From a virus: a stretch of DNA of 64,000 nucleotides. This document shows, in pieces, positions 15,302 through 23,320 of this stretch. A program made the position numbers and the translations under genes. Numbering within the stretch: the stretch's first letter is position 1; each line of letters opens with the position of its first letter. Below the pieces are notes generated by a model that ran no database searches, was not told the DNA's origin, and saw only the letters and a list, made by a program, of their open reading frames with translations. Location: IMG/VR virus record IMGVR_UViG_3300031623_001144, positions 1-64,000 of that record; one strand, 5' to 3'.

Positions 15302-16327
15302 TCACTCTCCTGCTTTTTCTATGGCGGCTAATTTTTCCAAAATCTCTTTTTGCTCTTCGTTTATTTCTTTAGGGACAAACAAGTCTACTTGAATAAACTC
15401 ATCTCCGTTTTTATATATGCCCCTATTATTAAAGACAGGCAATCCTTGCTCCTTCAATCTCAATTTAGTGCCCGATTGTGTGCCTGCTGGTATCTTTAAT
15501 TTTACCATCCCCGTTAGGGTGGGAGCATCCACCTCATCCCCTAAAACCAACTGAGTATAAGAAACGGGCATCTTGCAAAGAATGTTGCCATTTTGCAGTC
15601 TTTCAAACAATTCGTTCTGCTTTACTTTTACCACAACATATAAGTCTCCTGCAATGCCATCTGCACAAGACTCTCCCTGTCCTCTAAAAGCAAATCGCAT
15701 TCCGTTTTCAACTCCCTTTGGCACTTTGAATGATGAAGTATGTTCTTCTGGATCTGTGAATCCTCCACTACAACCCCCACAATGTGTCTTAATTGATTTG
15801 CCAGTGCCTTCACAAGCGGGGCAAGTGGTTTGGACGGTCATGGCCTGTCCGTGAATCACCTTCCTTCCCGATCCCTCACAGTGCTCACATTTAACCTGAT
15901 CTCCTCCTGTGCCGTTACAAGTTTTGCATAAAGATCGTTTTTGATATTTGATCTCAACAGTTCCACCATTGAGAACTCCAATCAAATCAATTTCATGCTC
16001 TACCAATATATGGTTGCCACGAGATTGTCTTGGTTGGTCTCTTCCAAACATCGAAGAGAAAAAATCATCCACCGTAGAAGTGTAAGGCTTCCTTGCGCCA
16101 CCACTTCTAACAGCCCCGAATCTGTCATACTCCGCTCTCTTTCGAGTATCTTCTAGTATCTCATAAGCAGAGTTGACTTTCTTGAATATCTCAGTCGCTT
16201 CTTTCTGCTCATCAGAACCCTGTTTGTGCATATCAGGATGATGCTTTTTAGCAAGTTCCTTATATGATTTTTTGATATCTTCTGAGGAAGCGTTTCTACT
16301 CACTCCCAATATTTCATATGGATTCAA
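15302..16327 (-). CDS. dnaJ: DnaJ/Hsp40 co-chaperone
   Basis: DnaJ stimulates DnaK ATPase and delivers unfolded proteins; phage versions may redirect host DnaK to replication or virion assembly. The 341-residue protein has the J domain at 1-70 with HPD at 30-32, a very short linker in place of the usual Gly/Phe region, four zinc-binding repeats at about 145-196 (CKTCNGTG, CEHCEGSG, CPACEGTG and the diverged CGGCSGGF), and a substrate-binding C-terminal part. It is slightly shorter than bacterial DnaJ (about 375). It overlaps the upstream glycosyltransferase by four bases. Confidence 0.93.
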   Translation of the reverse strand: MNPYEILGVSRNASSEDIKKSYKELAKKHHPDMHKQGSDEQKEATEIFKKVNSAYEILEDTRKRAEYDRFGAVRSGGARKPYTSTVDDFFSSMFGRDQPRQSRGNHILVEHEIDLIGVLNGGTVEIKYQKRSLCKTCNGTGGDQVKCEHCEGSGRKVIHGQAMTVQTTCPACEGTGKSIKTHCGGCSGGFTDPEEHTSSFKVPKGVENGMRFAFRGQGESCADGIAGDLYVVVKVKQNELFERLQNGNILCKMPVSYTQLVLGDEVDAPTLTGMVKLKIPAGTQSGTKLRLKEQGLPVFNNRGIYKNGDEFIQVDLFVPKEINEEQKEILEKLAAIEKAGE

Positions 16328-17106
16328 AACTGAACTCCTCCCAACTCTTTACACATTTTATCGTAAGCCCACAGTTGGGCTGGCGGCACATTCTTGTGCC
16401 ATAACAACTGGTAATCATGAACCCCTTTATATTGAGCCACTAATCCAGATGGATAACACTCTCCACACTTTGCATAAAGGTTTTCAAAAAATGATCCATC
16501 TGTATCTTTTGTCCAAGGCTTGCCCGGAACAAGTTTTGTATCGTCCTTAAACCACGCACCATGTTTCTTACAGCAATCTAGTCTCCAAGCCACCTGAGTT
16601 GCATCAACTTTTCCAAAAGGTACTATTTTCCCTTTCCACTTGTTGAACTTGCCTCTCAAATTATTCACATTTTCGCTTTTCTGAAAAAATGGATTAAATA
16701 TGTGAATTTTGGAGTAACAGTACATAATTCTTGGATGATTGATGAAATAGTCTGACAACTCTTTTAGATGCTCAGCAACCAGTTCATCATCGTCGCACAG
16801 TATAAGAGCAACATCTGCATCAGATTCTTTCATGGCTTCATTTGCCAGCTTTCCCAGAATCAACCCTTGAAGTATCTTATCTTCAAATTTCATATTGCTG
16901 TGAACAAACTTAACTTTATCCAAATGATCTTTAAGAATTTCCTCAACAATAGGCTTTCCGGGGATATCACTTCCATCATCTCCAAAAGCAAGTTCCCAGT
17001 TTGTGTGGTGCTCATTCGCTTTTAGAATGCTGTTTAGTGTATTCCTGACCAAAATAGGTCTATTGTAATATGAGCAAAGTATCAATATTTTTAATGAATC
17101 TTCCAT
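16324..17106 (-). CDS. Family 2 glycosyltransferase
   Basis: The GT-A start LKILILCSYYNRPILVRNTL, the phrase AFGDDGSD, and the metal-binding DDD in ALILCDDDELV identify a nucleotide-sugar transferase. No membrane segments, so it acts in the cytoplasm. The ATG at 17106 has no Shine-Dalgarno and follows an AAATAT box by four bases, suggesting a leaderless message. Divergent from a sulfotransferase-like gene nine bases away. Substrate unknown. Confidence 0.83.
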   Translation of the reverse strand: MEDSLKILILCSYYNRPILVRNTLNSILKANEHHTNWELAFGDDGSDIPGKPIVEEILKDHLDKVKFVHSNMKFEDKILQGLILGKLANEAMKESDADVALILCDDDELVAEHLKELSDYFINHPRIMYCYSKIHIFNPFFQKSENVNNLRGKFNKWKGKIVPFGKVDATQVAWRLDCCKKHGAWFKDDTKLVPGKPWTKDTDGSFFENLYAKCGECYPSGLVAQYKGVHDYQLLWHKNVPPAQLWAYDKMCKELGGVQF

Positions 17107-17116
17107 AACTATATTT

Positions 17117-17713
17117 ATGTTCGTTTCTCACAAACACAGATTTGTTTATATGGCACCCGGCAAAACTGGGACAACATCCATGCAGGCAGCACTAAGCAAG
17201 GCGGGAGCTAAGCCCTTCATATGGAAATTCACGACCCCGATCCCTGACACTTGGGAAGAAATAGTCGCTAAGCACATCTGCCATCTTCCTGAAGAAGTTA
17301 AAGATTACTATGTGTTCGCTACTGTTAGAGACCCTTTCAAACGACAAATCTCTCGATACCTTCATGGCCAAAGAAACAGAAATCCTTCTCAAGAAGAATT
17401 TGAAAAATTCCATTTTTCGACAACCAATCGTAGAAGTTGTTATCATCTTTTGCATCTACAAAAGGAATACGTTCCACCTAAAGGGTTTGTCAATTACAAG
17501 ATAAACAAATTTCTTAAATTGGAAACACTTGAAAAAGATTTTAACTCACTTCCTTTTATTGACAAGAAAATAAAATTCCCTCATAAGAACAAAAATCAAA
17601 TATCTCTCGATTTGAATTTCACTCCAGAAATGGTTGATCATCTAACAACAACTTGGCAGGAAGATTTTGAATTTTTTGGTTACAGCAAATATTATGGAAT
17701 ACCACTCATTTAA
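17117..17713 (+). CDS. Sulfotransferase family protein
   Basis: Sulfotransferases move sulfate from PAPS to sugars or other acceptors. The PAPS-binding loop is KTGTTSMQAAL at about 16-26 and the 3'-phosphate site is ATVRDPFKRQISRYLH at about 68-83. At 198 residues it is a short family-2 form. First of three plus-strand genes with a glycosyltransferase next, so it may sulfate the same glycan. The start is close to the divergent gene with no room for a separate long leader. Confidence 0.75.
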   Translation: MFVSHKHRFVYMAPGKTGTTSMQAALSKAGAKPFIWKFTTPIPDTWEEIVAKHICHLPEEVKDYYVFATVRDPFKRQISRYLHGQRNRNPSQEEFEKFHFSTTNRRSCYHLLHLQKEYVPPKGFVNYKINKFLKLETLEKDFNSLPFIDKKIKFPHKNKNQISLDLNFTPEMVDHLTTTWQEDFEFFGYSKYYGIPLI

Positions 17714-17716
17714 TGT

Positions 17717-18568
17717 GTGATAATTACAAAGCCAAAAATTCAAATCATTGCAACAATACTTGCCAAGAATGAAGAAGACATCATCGGTCAAATGATCGAA
17801 CACACCATAAGCCAAGGTGTGTCTCAAATAATCTTCACAGATAATGCGTCCACCGACCGTACAAAGGAAATAGCAGCAAGCTACCCTGAAGTTGTGGAGA
17901 TCATCGACGAATCAGAAGATGACCACAACCAGACCAAGTGGGTCACACATATGGCTCGACTTGCCTGCAAGTTAAATCCAGATTGGATAGTTCATCTGGA
18001 CGCCGACGAACTGTGGTGTGGATTACAAAACCTCAGACATTTTAACACATCAGTTGTGAGATGTGAGAGAATGTATTTGCACCCTCCCATTAGCTGGGAA
18101 TTCGATTTTCTTAAATCGAAGCATTACGTTGACTTCGATCATCTCCCTATACCACAAGAATGTAAGATAGCTCACCGCCCAATGGAAGATGTAGTAATCA
18201 CACATGGCAACCATGGCATATCAGAACCAGATGTTTCTTATTCCACCACTACAGAGGTTTACCGACATCATTATCCTATAAGATCGTTTAAGCAGTGGGA
18301 AAGAAAGTGTTTAGGGCATGAATGTCTTCAAAGAAGAGGTTCATCTTGTGTTAGATGGGAAAATTGGTACAATGACATGACTAATGACAGGTTGGGGAAA
18401 CGATTTACTAGACTTGTAAGAGTCTGGAAACAAATGTTAGAAGACCCCCAACCTGAACTCTTACATGATCTCATGGAGTTTTGGGTGACGGAAGAGATGT
18501 TAGAGTTCTTTAAGAACAACGCAAACATGATGCCACGCATCGGGGAATGGCCCAAAAATGAGAAGTAA
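17717..18568 (+). CDS. Family 2-like glycosyltransferase
   Basis: IIATILAKNEEDIIGQMIEH at about 10-29 is the typical start of glycosyltransferases related to GT2. IIFTDNASTDRTKEIA and the metal site HLDADELW at about 95-102 follow. The C-terminal half has conserved-looking His/Trp positions (YRHHYPIRSFKQWERKCL). Translation appears to begin at the GTG at 17717 just after the upstream stop; no Shine-Dalgarno is evident, so it is probably coupled. The 3' end overlaps the next gene by 11 bases. Confidence 0.8.
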   Translation: MIITKPKIQIIATILAKNEEDIIGQMIEHTISQGVSQIIFTDNASTDRTKEIAASYPEVVEIIDESEDDHNQTKWVTHMARLACKLNPDWIVHLDADELWCGLQNLRHFNTSVVRCERMYLHPPISWEFDFLKSKHYVDFDHLPIPQECKIAHRPMEDVVITHGNHGISEPDVSYSTTTEVYRHHYPIRSFKQWERKCLGHECLQRRGSSCVRWENWYNDMTNDRLGKRFTRLVRVWKQMLEDPQPELLHDLMEFWVTEEMLEFFKNNANMMPRIGEWPKNEK

Positions 18569-19034
18569 AATAGTCTTAATCAAAGGTTGGGGACCAATAT
18601 CCCCTGAGATCACTTTAGGAGAATACGACCGTATCAACGCTGATTACGTTGTTCTTATAACGGCTCTTAAATATCCTGCAACACTTCCAGAAGAGTTCTC
18701 TGGATTTGAATCTGACCCCACAGAAATGTATACCAACGTAGAAAAGATACTTGGTTACTGGGCAGAATATGAGCAGGAGTATTTGATCGCAGCAGAATAC
18801 GCTGGGATCATTACTGGCAGAAGTCGTCACGAAATAAAAGCTGTCGAGGGAGAATCTCTACAAACAGAATGGTTCTATGACACGGTGAGAAACTATCACC
18901 GCCACTTCAACCAAAACGTGATTGACACAGAAATCATCTGGACCGAAGGTCACAAAAGAGTGATCATTGATGGGAAGTCTCATCTACTGGAAGAGGCCAT
19001 CCAGATGCTAAAGCCCCCTGCATATCTCGGTTAA
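18558..19034 (+). CDS. Hypothetical protein (158 aa)
   Basis: ATG at 18558 overlaps the upstream glycosyltransferase. The protein is acidic and soluble, with a GWGPISPEITLGEYDRINAD start and many Tyr/Trp residues. It shares its operon with sulfo- and glycosyltransferase genes. It overlaps the convergent GNAT gene by 71 bases, unusually long for this genome. No family recognised. Confidence 0.6.
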   Translation: MRSKIVLIKGWGPISPEITLGEYDRINADYVVLITALKYPATLPEEFSGFESDPTEMYTNVEKILGYWAEYEQEYLIAAEYAGIITGRSRHEIKAVEGESLQTEWFYDTVRNYHRHFNQNVIDTEIIWTEGHKRVIIDGKSHLLEEAIQMLKPPAYLG

Positions 19035-19686
19035 ACCGCTTGATAAATTTGTCGGCCATCACATGGTCAAAATTTTCATTACAACAACCTTCATATGCCG
19101 CAACCCGTGGACTTGTTACCCACTCTTCTCTCAGGATTCCCAATTGTACTGAATCGTAATATCTACCGGCCTTGTATACGGCCCTACGACGCCTTCCCTC
19201 AATCTTGAAGCCCAGATGTCCTATCTCAAGTATCTGAGCCGCAGCGTGCGTCTCCAACACCTCTGCGCCCACTCTTTGCATGTTGAGCACTTCAAATGCG
19301 AAATCAAGTCCACCAGAGAACGCTGGCTTGACAATCCCATTCATGTCTTTGCGTTTATCCTTATAGATCGATCCACTGATATTACAAGAATGTCCTATCC
19401 AATCAATTTGAGTCAAGCAACAAATTCCAACCGGAACAACTCCCTGCCGTTTAACTTCAGACCCCATGAAGCCCTTCTTGCTCTTGGCCGCAGCTTCAGC
19501 GTCTATTTCTGCAATCATGTAAATTTCATCAGCCGGAATGTTTTCATACCATTTCTGTTGATCTTCAATATTGATGATCATAGTAGCGTGAGTTCCCCAC
19601 CAACTTTCTTGCTTTAGAGCAAGCAAAGAGTGAAGATCGCCTTTATGAAGCTTCCTAAAAGTTATGCCATCTTTGTGCGTGTACAT
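18964..19686 (-). CDS. GNAT-family N-acetyltransferase
   Basis: GNAT enzymes move acetyl from acetyl-CoA to an amine. The pattern matches: a FRKLHKGDLHSLLALKQE start, strand VGICCLTQIDWIGHSCNIS (beta-4), acetyl-CoA loop region, then MQRVGAEVLETHAAAQILEI with GHLGFKIEGRRRRAV, the C-terminal motif of RimJ- and PseH-like members. PseH-type enzymes act on amino sugars, fitting the nearby sugar genes, but the substrate is not proven. The C-terminal 60 residues lie outside the fold. Convergent overlap with the 18558 gene. Confidence 0.75.
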   Translation of the reverse strand: MYTHKDGITFRKLHKGDLHSLLALKQESWWGTHATMIINIEDQQKWYENIPADEIYMIAEIDAEAAAKSKKGFMGSEVKRQGVVPVGICCLTQIDWIGHSCNISGSIYKDKRKDMNGIVKPAFSGGLDFAFEVLNMQRVGAEVLETHAAAQILEIGHLGFKIEGRRRRAVYKAGRYYDSVQLGILREEWVTSPRVAAYEGCCNENFDHVMADKFIKRFNRDMQGALASGWPLPVDETSHQ

Positions 19687-19955
19687 TCTAATACTCCTTT
19701 ATTTACATGTTTGATACGACACGGCTCTTGAACCTTGCCATCTTTAACTGTCAATCCCTTGTTCACAATTTGTTTGATGAGTTGTTTAAGCTCATCACCT
19801 TCGGCTGTTACAATTTTTGTTGTAAGAGCATCATTCTCCGACTTGTTCTTTTGTTCTACTCTCTTCTCACGAAAATCTTTGAATCCAGTAGACATCCCAT
19901 GCTTAACAGCATCAAACATCTCACCTTCTTCTAGCATGTAATTTTTGAATCTCAT
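19662..19955 (-). CDS. Small basic protein with capsid-targeting-like N-terminus
   Basis: ATG at 19955 is fused to the previous stop (TGATG), with AAGAAGG seven bases upstream. The N-terminus MRFKNYMLEEGEMFD carries the shared motif F-K-x-Y-M-x-x-E. The rest is Lys-rich (EKRVEQKNKSEND) and helical, ending in a Cys-containing segment (CRIKHVNKGVLECTRT). One of two members of the tagged group on the minus strand. Overlaps the following GNAT gene by 25 bases. Function unknown. Confidence 0.6.
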   Translation of the reverse strand: MRFKNYMLEEGEMFDAVKHGMSTGFKDFREKRVEQKNKSENDALTTKIVTAEGDELKQLIKQIVNKGLTVKDGKVQEPCRIKHVNKGVLECTRTKMA

Positions 19956-20194
19956 CAAAAACCTTCTTTTTTCCACTCAACAGTTTGTTGAGTGCCATCA
20001 TAATATTCCCAGTTATGTCCAATATCCATATGCCAAACCTCTACATCATCTGATCGAGTCAAGATTGGCATAAGATTGTCTGGCCCAATGTACTCAAGAT
20101 ATTCTCCCGGATTAAGCCACTGGTCTCCCATGTTTTGGGTTCTCACCATGATCGAATAATCATTATTGTTTTTGACAATATAGGTGTGGTTCAA
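19955..20194 (-). CDS. Hypothetical protein (79 aa), likely TTG start
   Basis: I place the start at the TTG at 20194, which overlaps the upstream TGA and follows GGAGGG, copying the coupling seen at 19955. The protein MNHTYIVKNNNDYSIMVRTQ is acidic and beta-rich, ending WKKEGF, where the last codons double as the next gene's Shine-Dalgarno. An earlier TTG at 20212 is possible. No family recognised; it resembles its upstream neighbour in style. Confidence 0.55.
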   Translation of the reverse strand: MNHTYIVKNNNDYSIMVRTQNMGDQWLNPGEYLEYIGPDNLMPILTRSDDVEVWHMDIGHNWEYYDGTQQTVEWKKEGF

Positions 20195-20460
20195 AAACCC
20201 TCCTGCAACCAATTATGCAATGGAGATGTGCCGCCGATCCGACGACGCTCCAGCAAATCAGAATAAAAATTAGCATGAGCAAACTCATCATCCCTATCTT
20301 CAAGAAGTCCATGCTCAACAAGAATCCAAGTTTCCTCTGTCGGATAGGCAACGCAGTCTTCATAAAGGAATGAATCTCCCGGATGCAATAACTTCTCTGT
20401 GCCATCTGTAAGATCGACAAGTAAAATTACCGAGCACTTATTTGTCAGAGAGCAAATCAT
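20191..20460 (-). CDS. Hypothetical protein (89 aa)
   Basis: ATG at 20460 with AAGGAG seven bases upstream, inside the end of the epimerase gene (23-base overlap in another frame). The first part (CSVILLVDLTDGTEKLLHPG) is beta-rich with a small cupin-like phrase DGTEKLLHPGDSFLYED. The C-terminus ends LQEGF, where the last codons provide the next Shine-Dalgarno. No function assigned. Confidence 0.6.
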   Translation of the reverse strand: MICSLTNKCSVILLVDLTDGTEKLLHPGDSFLYEDCVAYPTEETWILVEHGLLEDRDDEFAHANFYSDLLERRRIGGTSPLHNWLQEGF

Positions 20461-21310
20461 TCACATACTCCTTCAAACAATGTTTTGGCTCCCAGTCCAA
20501 CTTGGATTTGGACTCTTGTATGTCGGCCAAAGTTGTTTGAGCTTCTCCGGGTCTATCTGCTATGTGCTCGATTGGATGATTGAACATTTCTGCCACTTCA
20601 TTTATGGAATGATTCGTTCCTGTTCCGAGATTGAAAATATCTGCATTCCAATCTTCTTGGGACATGGCGATCAAGCCGCTGACTATATCATTGACATGAG
20701 TGAAGTCTCTCCTCTTTTCTCCTGTGCCTGTAACCGTCAAAGGCAAGTCTTCTCTGAACTGTTTCTCAAAGATTCCGAGCACAGTTGCATATGCCCCTTC
20801 TTCCAATTGGCGGTAGCCATACACATTAAAGAATCGAGCAATGGCCACCGGAACTCCATACACTCTGTTATACAACGTGGCGTAATCTTCAGCGAGTTGT
20901 TTTGTGAATGTATAAGGATTGGCGAATTTGTCATGATACACAGAACTAGAACCAGCATACACAAAACGAGCCTTATGCTTCCTGCACAATTCTAAAATCT
21001 CCACTGTGCCAGTGACATTAGATTTGTGAGTTAACACAGGCTTCTCAAAGCTGGGTTGAATTCGAGCTTCGGCAGCAAGATGAAACACTACATCAAACTT
21101 TGTTGGCGTTTCCTCCCATGACTTGGCGATCTGACTGTGTGTGTTTGACACATCATCTTGATCAATCTTTAAGTTCTTATGTGATGGCAAATTCTCCCAC
21201 TTGCCTGTCGATACATTATCAAGCACCGTGACCTCATGACCTTCTTCCAACAATCTATCAACTAATGTTGATCCAATAAAACCCGCTCCACCAGTAACCA
21301 AGTATTTCAA
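20438..21310 (-). CDS. NAD-dependent epimerase/dehydratase (UDP-glucose 4-epimerase-like)
   Basis: Extended short-chain dehydrogenases of this kind epimerise or dehydrate nucleotide sugars. The NAD-binding GGAGFIG at about 7-13, LDNVSTG, catalytic Ser in YAGSSSVYHD, and YTFTK (Tyr and Lys of YxxxK) at about 133-137 are all present. The C-terminal NLGTGTNHSINEVAEMF is the sugar-binding family motif. At 290 residues it is complete. It would supply activated sugar for the neighbouring glycosyltransferases. Confidence 0.9.
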   Translation of the reverse strand: MKYLVTGGAGFIGSTLVDRLLEEGHEVTVLDNVSTGKWENLPSHKNLKIDQDDVSNTHSQIAKSWEETPTKFDVVFHLAAEARIQPSFEKPVLTHKSNVTGTVEILELCRKHKARFVYAGSSSVYHDKFANPYTFTKQLAEDYATLYNRVYGVPVAIARFFNVYGYRQLEEGAYATVLGIFEKQFREDLPLTVTGTGEKRRDFTHVNDIVSGLIAMSQEDWNADIFNLGTGTNHSINEVAEMFNHPIEHIADRPGEAQTTLADIQESKSKLDWEPKHCLKEYVNDLLSDK

Positions 21311-21341
21311 ATTTCCTCCGAAGGCGCATCACCATGAGCCT

Positions 21342-21668
21342 CTACACTACATTGTTCCAATTAGCTCTATTAGCAACCCACTCTGATGTTATTTCAACTC
21401 CATCAGTAGGCGTTACTTGAATTGTGTTTTCTTGAATAACCCATTCATGTTGAGGAGCAGCAGCACCATCCTGTATGGTAATCGGCTGATAAGAATTCGA
21501 CCCGTCAAAAGAAAATGTTGCTTGCTGATAAAAATCTTTTGCTTGCAACTCTGTCCCACAAATATCATCTAATGTTTTTTCAGCGTACTCTTCTTTTAGC
21601 TCCAATGACCCACGCCATCCAGCTTCATAGGCTTTTAACAAAGCTTCTTTAATTTTTGATCTTTCCAT
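21342..21668 (-). CDS. Hypothetical protein (108 aa)
   Basis: ATG at 21668, two bases past the upstream stop. The first 40 residues form a charged helix (ERSKIKEALLKAYEAGWRGS), the rest is Thr/Gln-rich and beta-like (QENTIQVTPTDGVEITSEW). No signal peptide or family. It shares a transcript with the 368-residue gene upstream. Confidence 0.6.
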   Translation of the reverse strand: MERSKIKEALLKAYEAGWRGSLELKEEYAEKTLDDICGTELQAKDFYQQATFSFDGSNSYQPITIQDGAAAPQHEWVIQENTIQVTPTDGVEITSEWVANRANWNNVV

Positions 21669-21669
21669 T

Positions 21670-22776
21670 TTACGTCCAGTAACTAACAAAATAATGCTCT
21701 CCATCTCTTTCACCGAGCAATATTGCAGTCATTCCTTTCTGTATAAGAGTCTCATCTATTCTCTTTTGCCCAATCAACACATCAGGAAATGATAATCCTG
21801 ATCCCGACTTTGAAGAATGAGCCAATGAGCCAATGGATTCTTGCCATTCCCCTCCCGGCACCAACACTCTGAAGTGATCAAACAAAGTGCGTCTGCCCAA
21901 AGGTGGGTACTCGTCTAAATAATCCATCAAAGACTTCATTTCATCTGAAGCAATGTCTTCAAGATCATGATAGGGATAAACTCTCGGCAAATATCTACAC
22001 TCGGCCTGACCTTCAAATGTACCTTCTGGAATGATATATTTGTCTAAAGAGCAAACACATCCGATCATGTTCCCCAGAATCACAGCAGCTTCCACCAAGT
22101 TTATTTGATTGAATCCCATATATTGAGACAACTTGGATTTTTCGATAATGGTATTCAAGCCAATTTCTATCTCTTCTGCCATGGACACAAGACCTGAATC
22201 AGCCAGTCTTGCTATTCTTTTCTTTGCCTCTTTAATGTCATTTTCATATTTAAGAACTCCATAAAAATAATCATCAAAATCACTAGGCACGTCTCTTGGA
22301 GGAATCAACTGCATACCTTGAGCACGCTTTTCTTCACGATATGATTTCAAAAAAGTCTTTGTTTTGACAAATCGAAGATAGCGAAGATTCAAAGAAGGAG
22401 AGTCTATGTTTCCATTAAGCTCTTTGTAAGTAGAATTAGATGTAACAGATCGCTTGAGGCTTTTTAGAACACTGTCAGAAAGACCCCACGTTTTTCCATA
22501 AGTGCAAAGTTTAAGATGATCAGTGGCTATTCTACTGAACTCACCACCATTAACCAGTTCGCCTAAAAAGATAGACTTGAGATCAGGATGTCTCAAGTCT
22601 ATATCTCTCGCAAAGTTTCTAAAACTTCTACCAAAGTCTCCCATGGCGTAAATGACTTCTTCTTCGCTATGCACAGAAATCTCATTCAAGACACCTGTGA
22701 ACAACTCTCCTTCAGCAAATTCTTCTTTACGAATATTTTTAAGAATCTTTCTTTGCTTTTTCTTTAGGGTTTCCAT
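21670..22776 (-). CDS. Hypothetical protein (368 aa)
   Basis: A basic N-terminus (METLKKKQRKILKNIRK) overlaps the end of the IF-3 gene by 38 bases. The protein is soluble, mostly alpha-helical up to about 290 (LADSGLVSMAEEIEIGLNTI), then has a Gly/Ser segment HSSKSGSGLSF and a beta-like end. No catalytic motif I can name. Its position directly after IF-3 may be chance. Confidence 0.6.
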   Translation of the reverse strand: METLKKKQRKILKNIRKEEFAEGELFTGVLNEISVHSEEEVIYAMGDFGRSFRNFARDIDLRHPDLKSIFLGELVNGGEFSRIATDHLKLCTYGKTWGLSDSVLKSLKRSVTSNSTYKELNGNIDSPSLNLRYLRFVKTKTFLKSYREEKRAQGMQLIPPRDVPSDFDDYFYGVLKYENDIKEAKKRIARLADSGLVSMAEEIEIGLNTIIEKSKLSQYMGFNQINLVEAAVILGNMIGCVCSLDKYIIPEGTFEGQAECRYLPRVYPYHDLEDIASDEMKSLMDYLDEYPPLGRRTLFDHFRVLVPGGEWQESIGSLAHSSKSGSGLSFPDVLIGQKRIDETLIQKGMTAILLGERDGEHYFVSYWT

Positions 22777-23302
22777 CCTTGGACTCTTTCTTATTCAATC
22801 TTGCTGTAACGGTGTGCCCTTCAAATCCGGGCGGCTTCTCAACAGACACAATATCCTCAAGCATTATAATGAGTTTTTCAAGAGCGGCAAAGCCTTTGTC
22901 TTTATGGGCTTTTTCTCTAGCCTTGAATTTAACGACCACCTTAACCTTGTGGCCTTTCTCTATGAACTTGCGAATTTGATTTGCCTTGGTAGTCAAATCG
23001 TTATCGTCAATAACATACCTGAAAGAAACTTCCTTGTCTTTAGCAAAATGTTGTTTCTTCTTTTTATTCTTTTCAAATATGAACTTGCCATAATCCATGA
23101 TTTGACAAACAGGAGGATGAGCATTTGGAGACACCTCAACAAGATCAAGATCCAACGACACAGCCTTGGCTAAAGCATCTCGTGTCTTCATTACTCCTAG
23201 ATTCTCTCCTTCATGAATCAGCAATACTTCGAAAATTCTGATTCTATCATTACACCGTACAAAATCTTGTTTTTTCTCAAACTTCTTTTTGGCCTTGGCC
23301 AT
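22739..23302 (-). CDS. infC: Translation initiation factor IF-3
   Basis: IF-3 binds the 30S subunit, prevents 50S joining and checks the start codon and initiator tRNA. The 187-residue protein is full length. The N-domain (VRCNDRIRIFEVLLIHEGEN, LDLVEVSPNAHPPVCQIMDY) joins through a Lys-rich helix (FEKNKKKKQHFAKDKEVSFR) to the C-domain (KANQIRKFIEKGHKVKVVVK, FKAREKAHKDKG). Start ATG at 23302 with AGGAAG upstream. Huge phages are known to carry translation factors. Together with tmRNA, bS21-like protein and deformylase it suggests control over host translation. Confidence 0.93.
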   Translation of the reverse strand: MAKAKKKFEKKQDFVRCNDRIRIFEVLLIHEGENLGVMKTRDALAKAVSLDLDLVEVSPNAHPPVCQIMDYGKFIFEKNKKKKQHFAKDKEVSFRYVIDDNDLTTKANQIRKFIEKGHKVKVVVKFKAREKAHKDKGFAALEKLIIMLEDIVSVEKPPGFEGHTVTARLNKKESKDGNPKEKAKKDS

Positions 23303-23320
23303 TTATGTAAACTTCCTTTC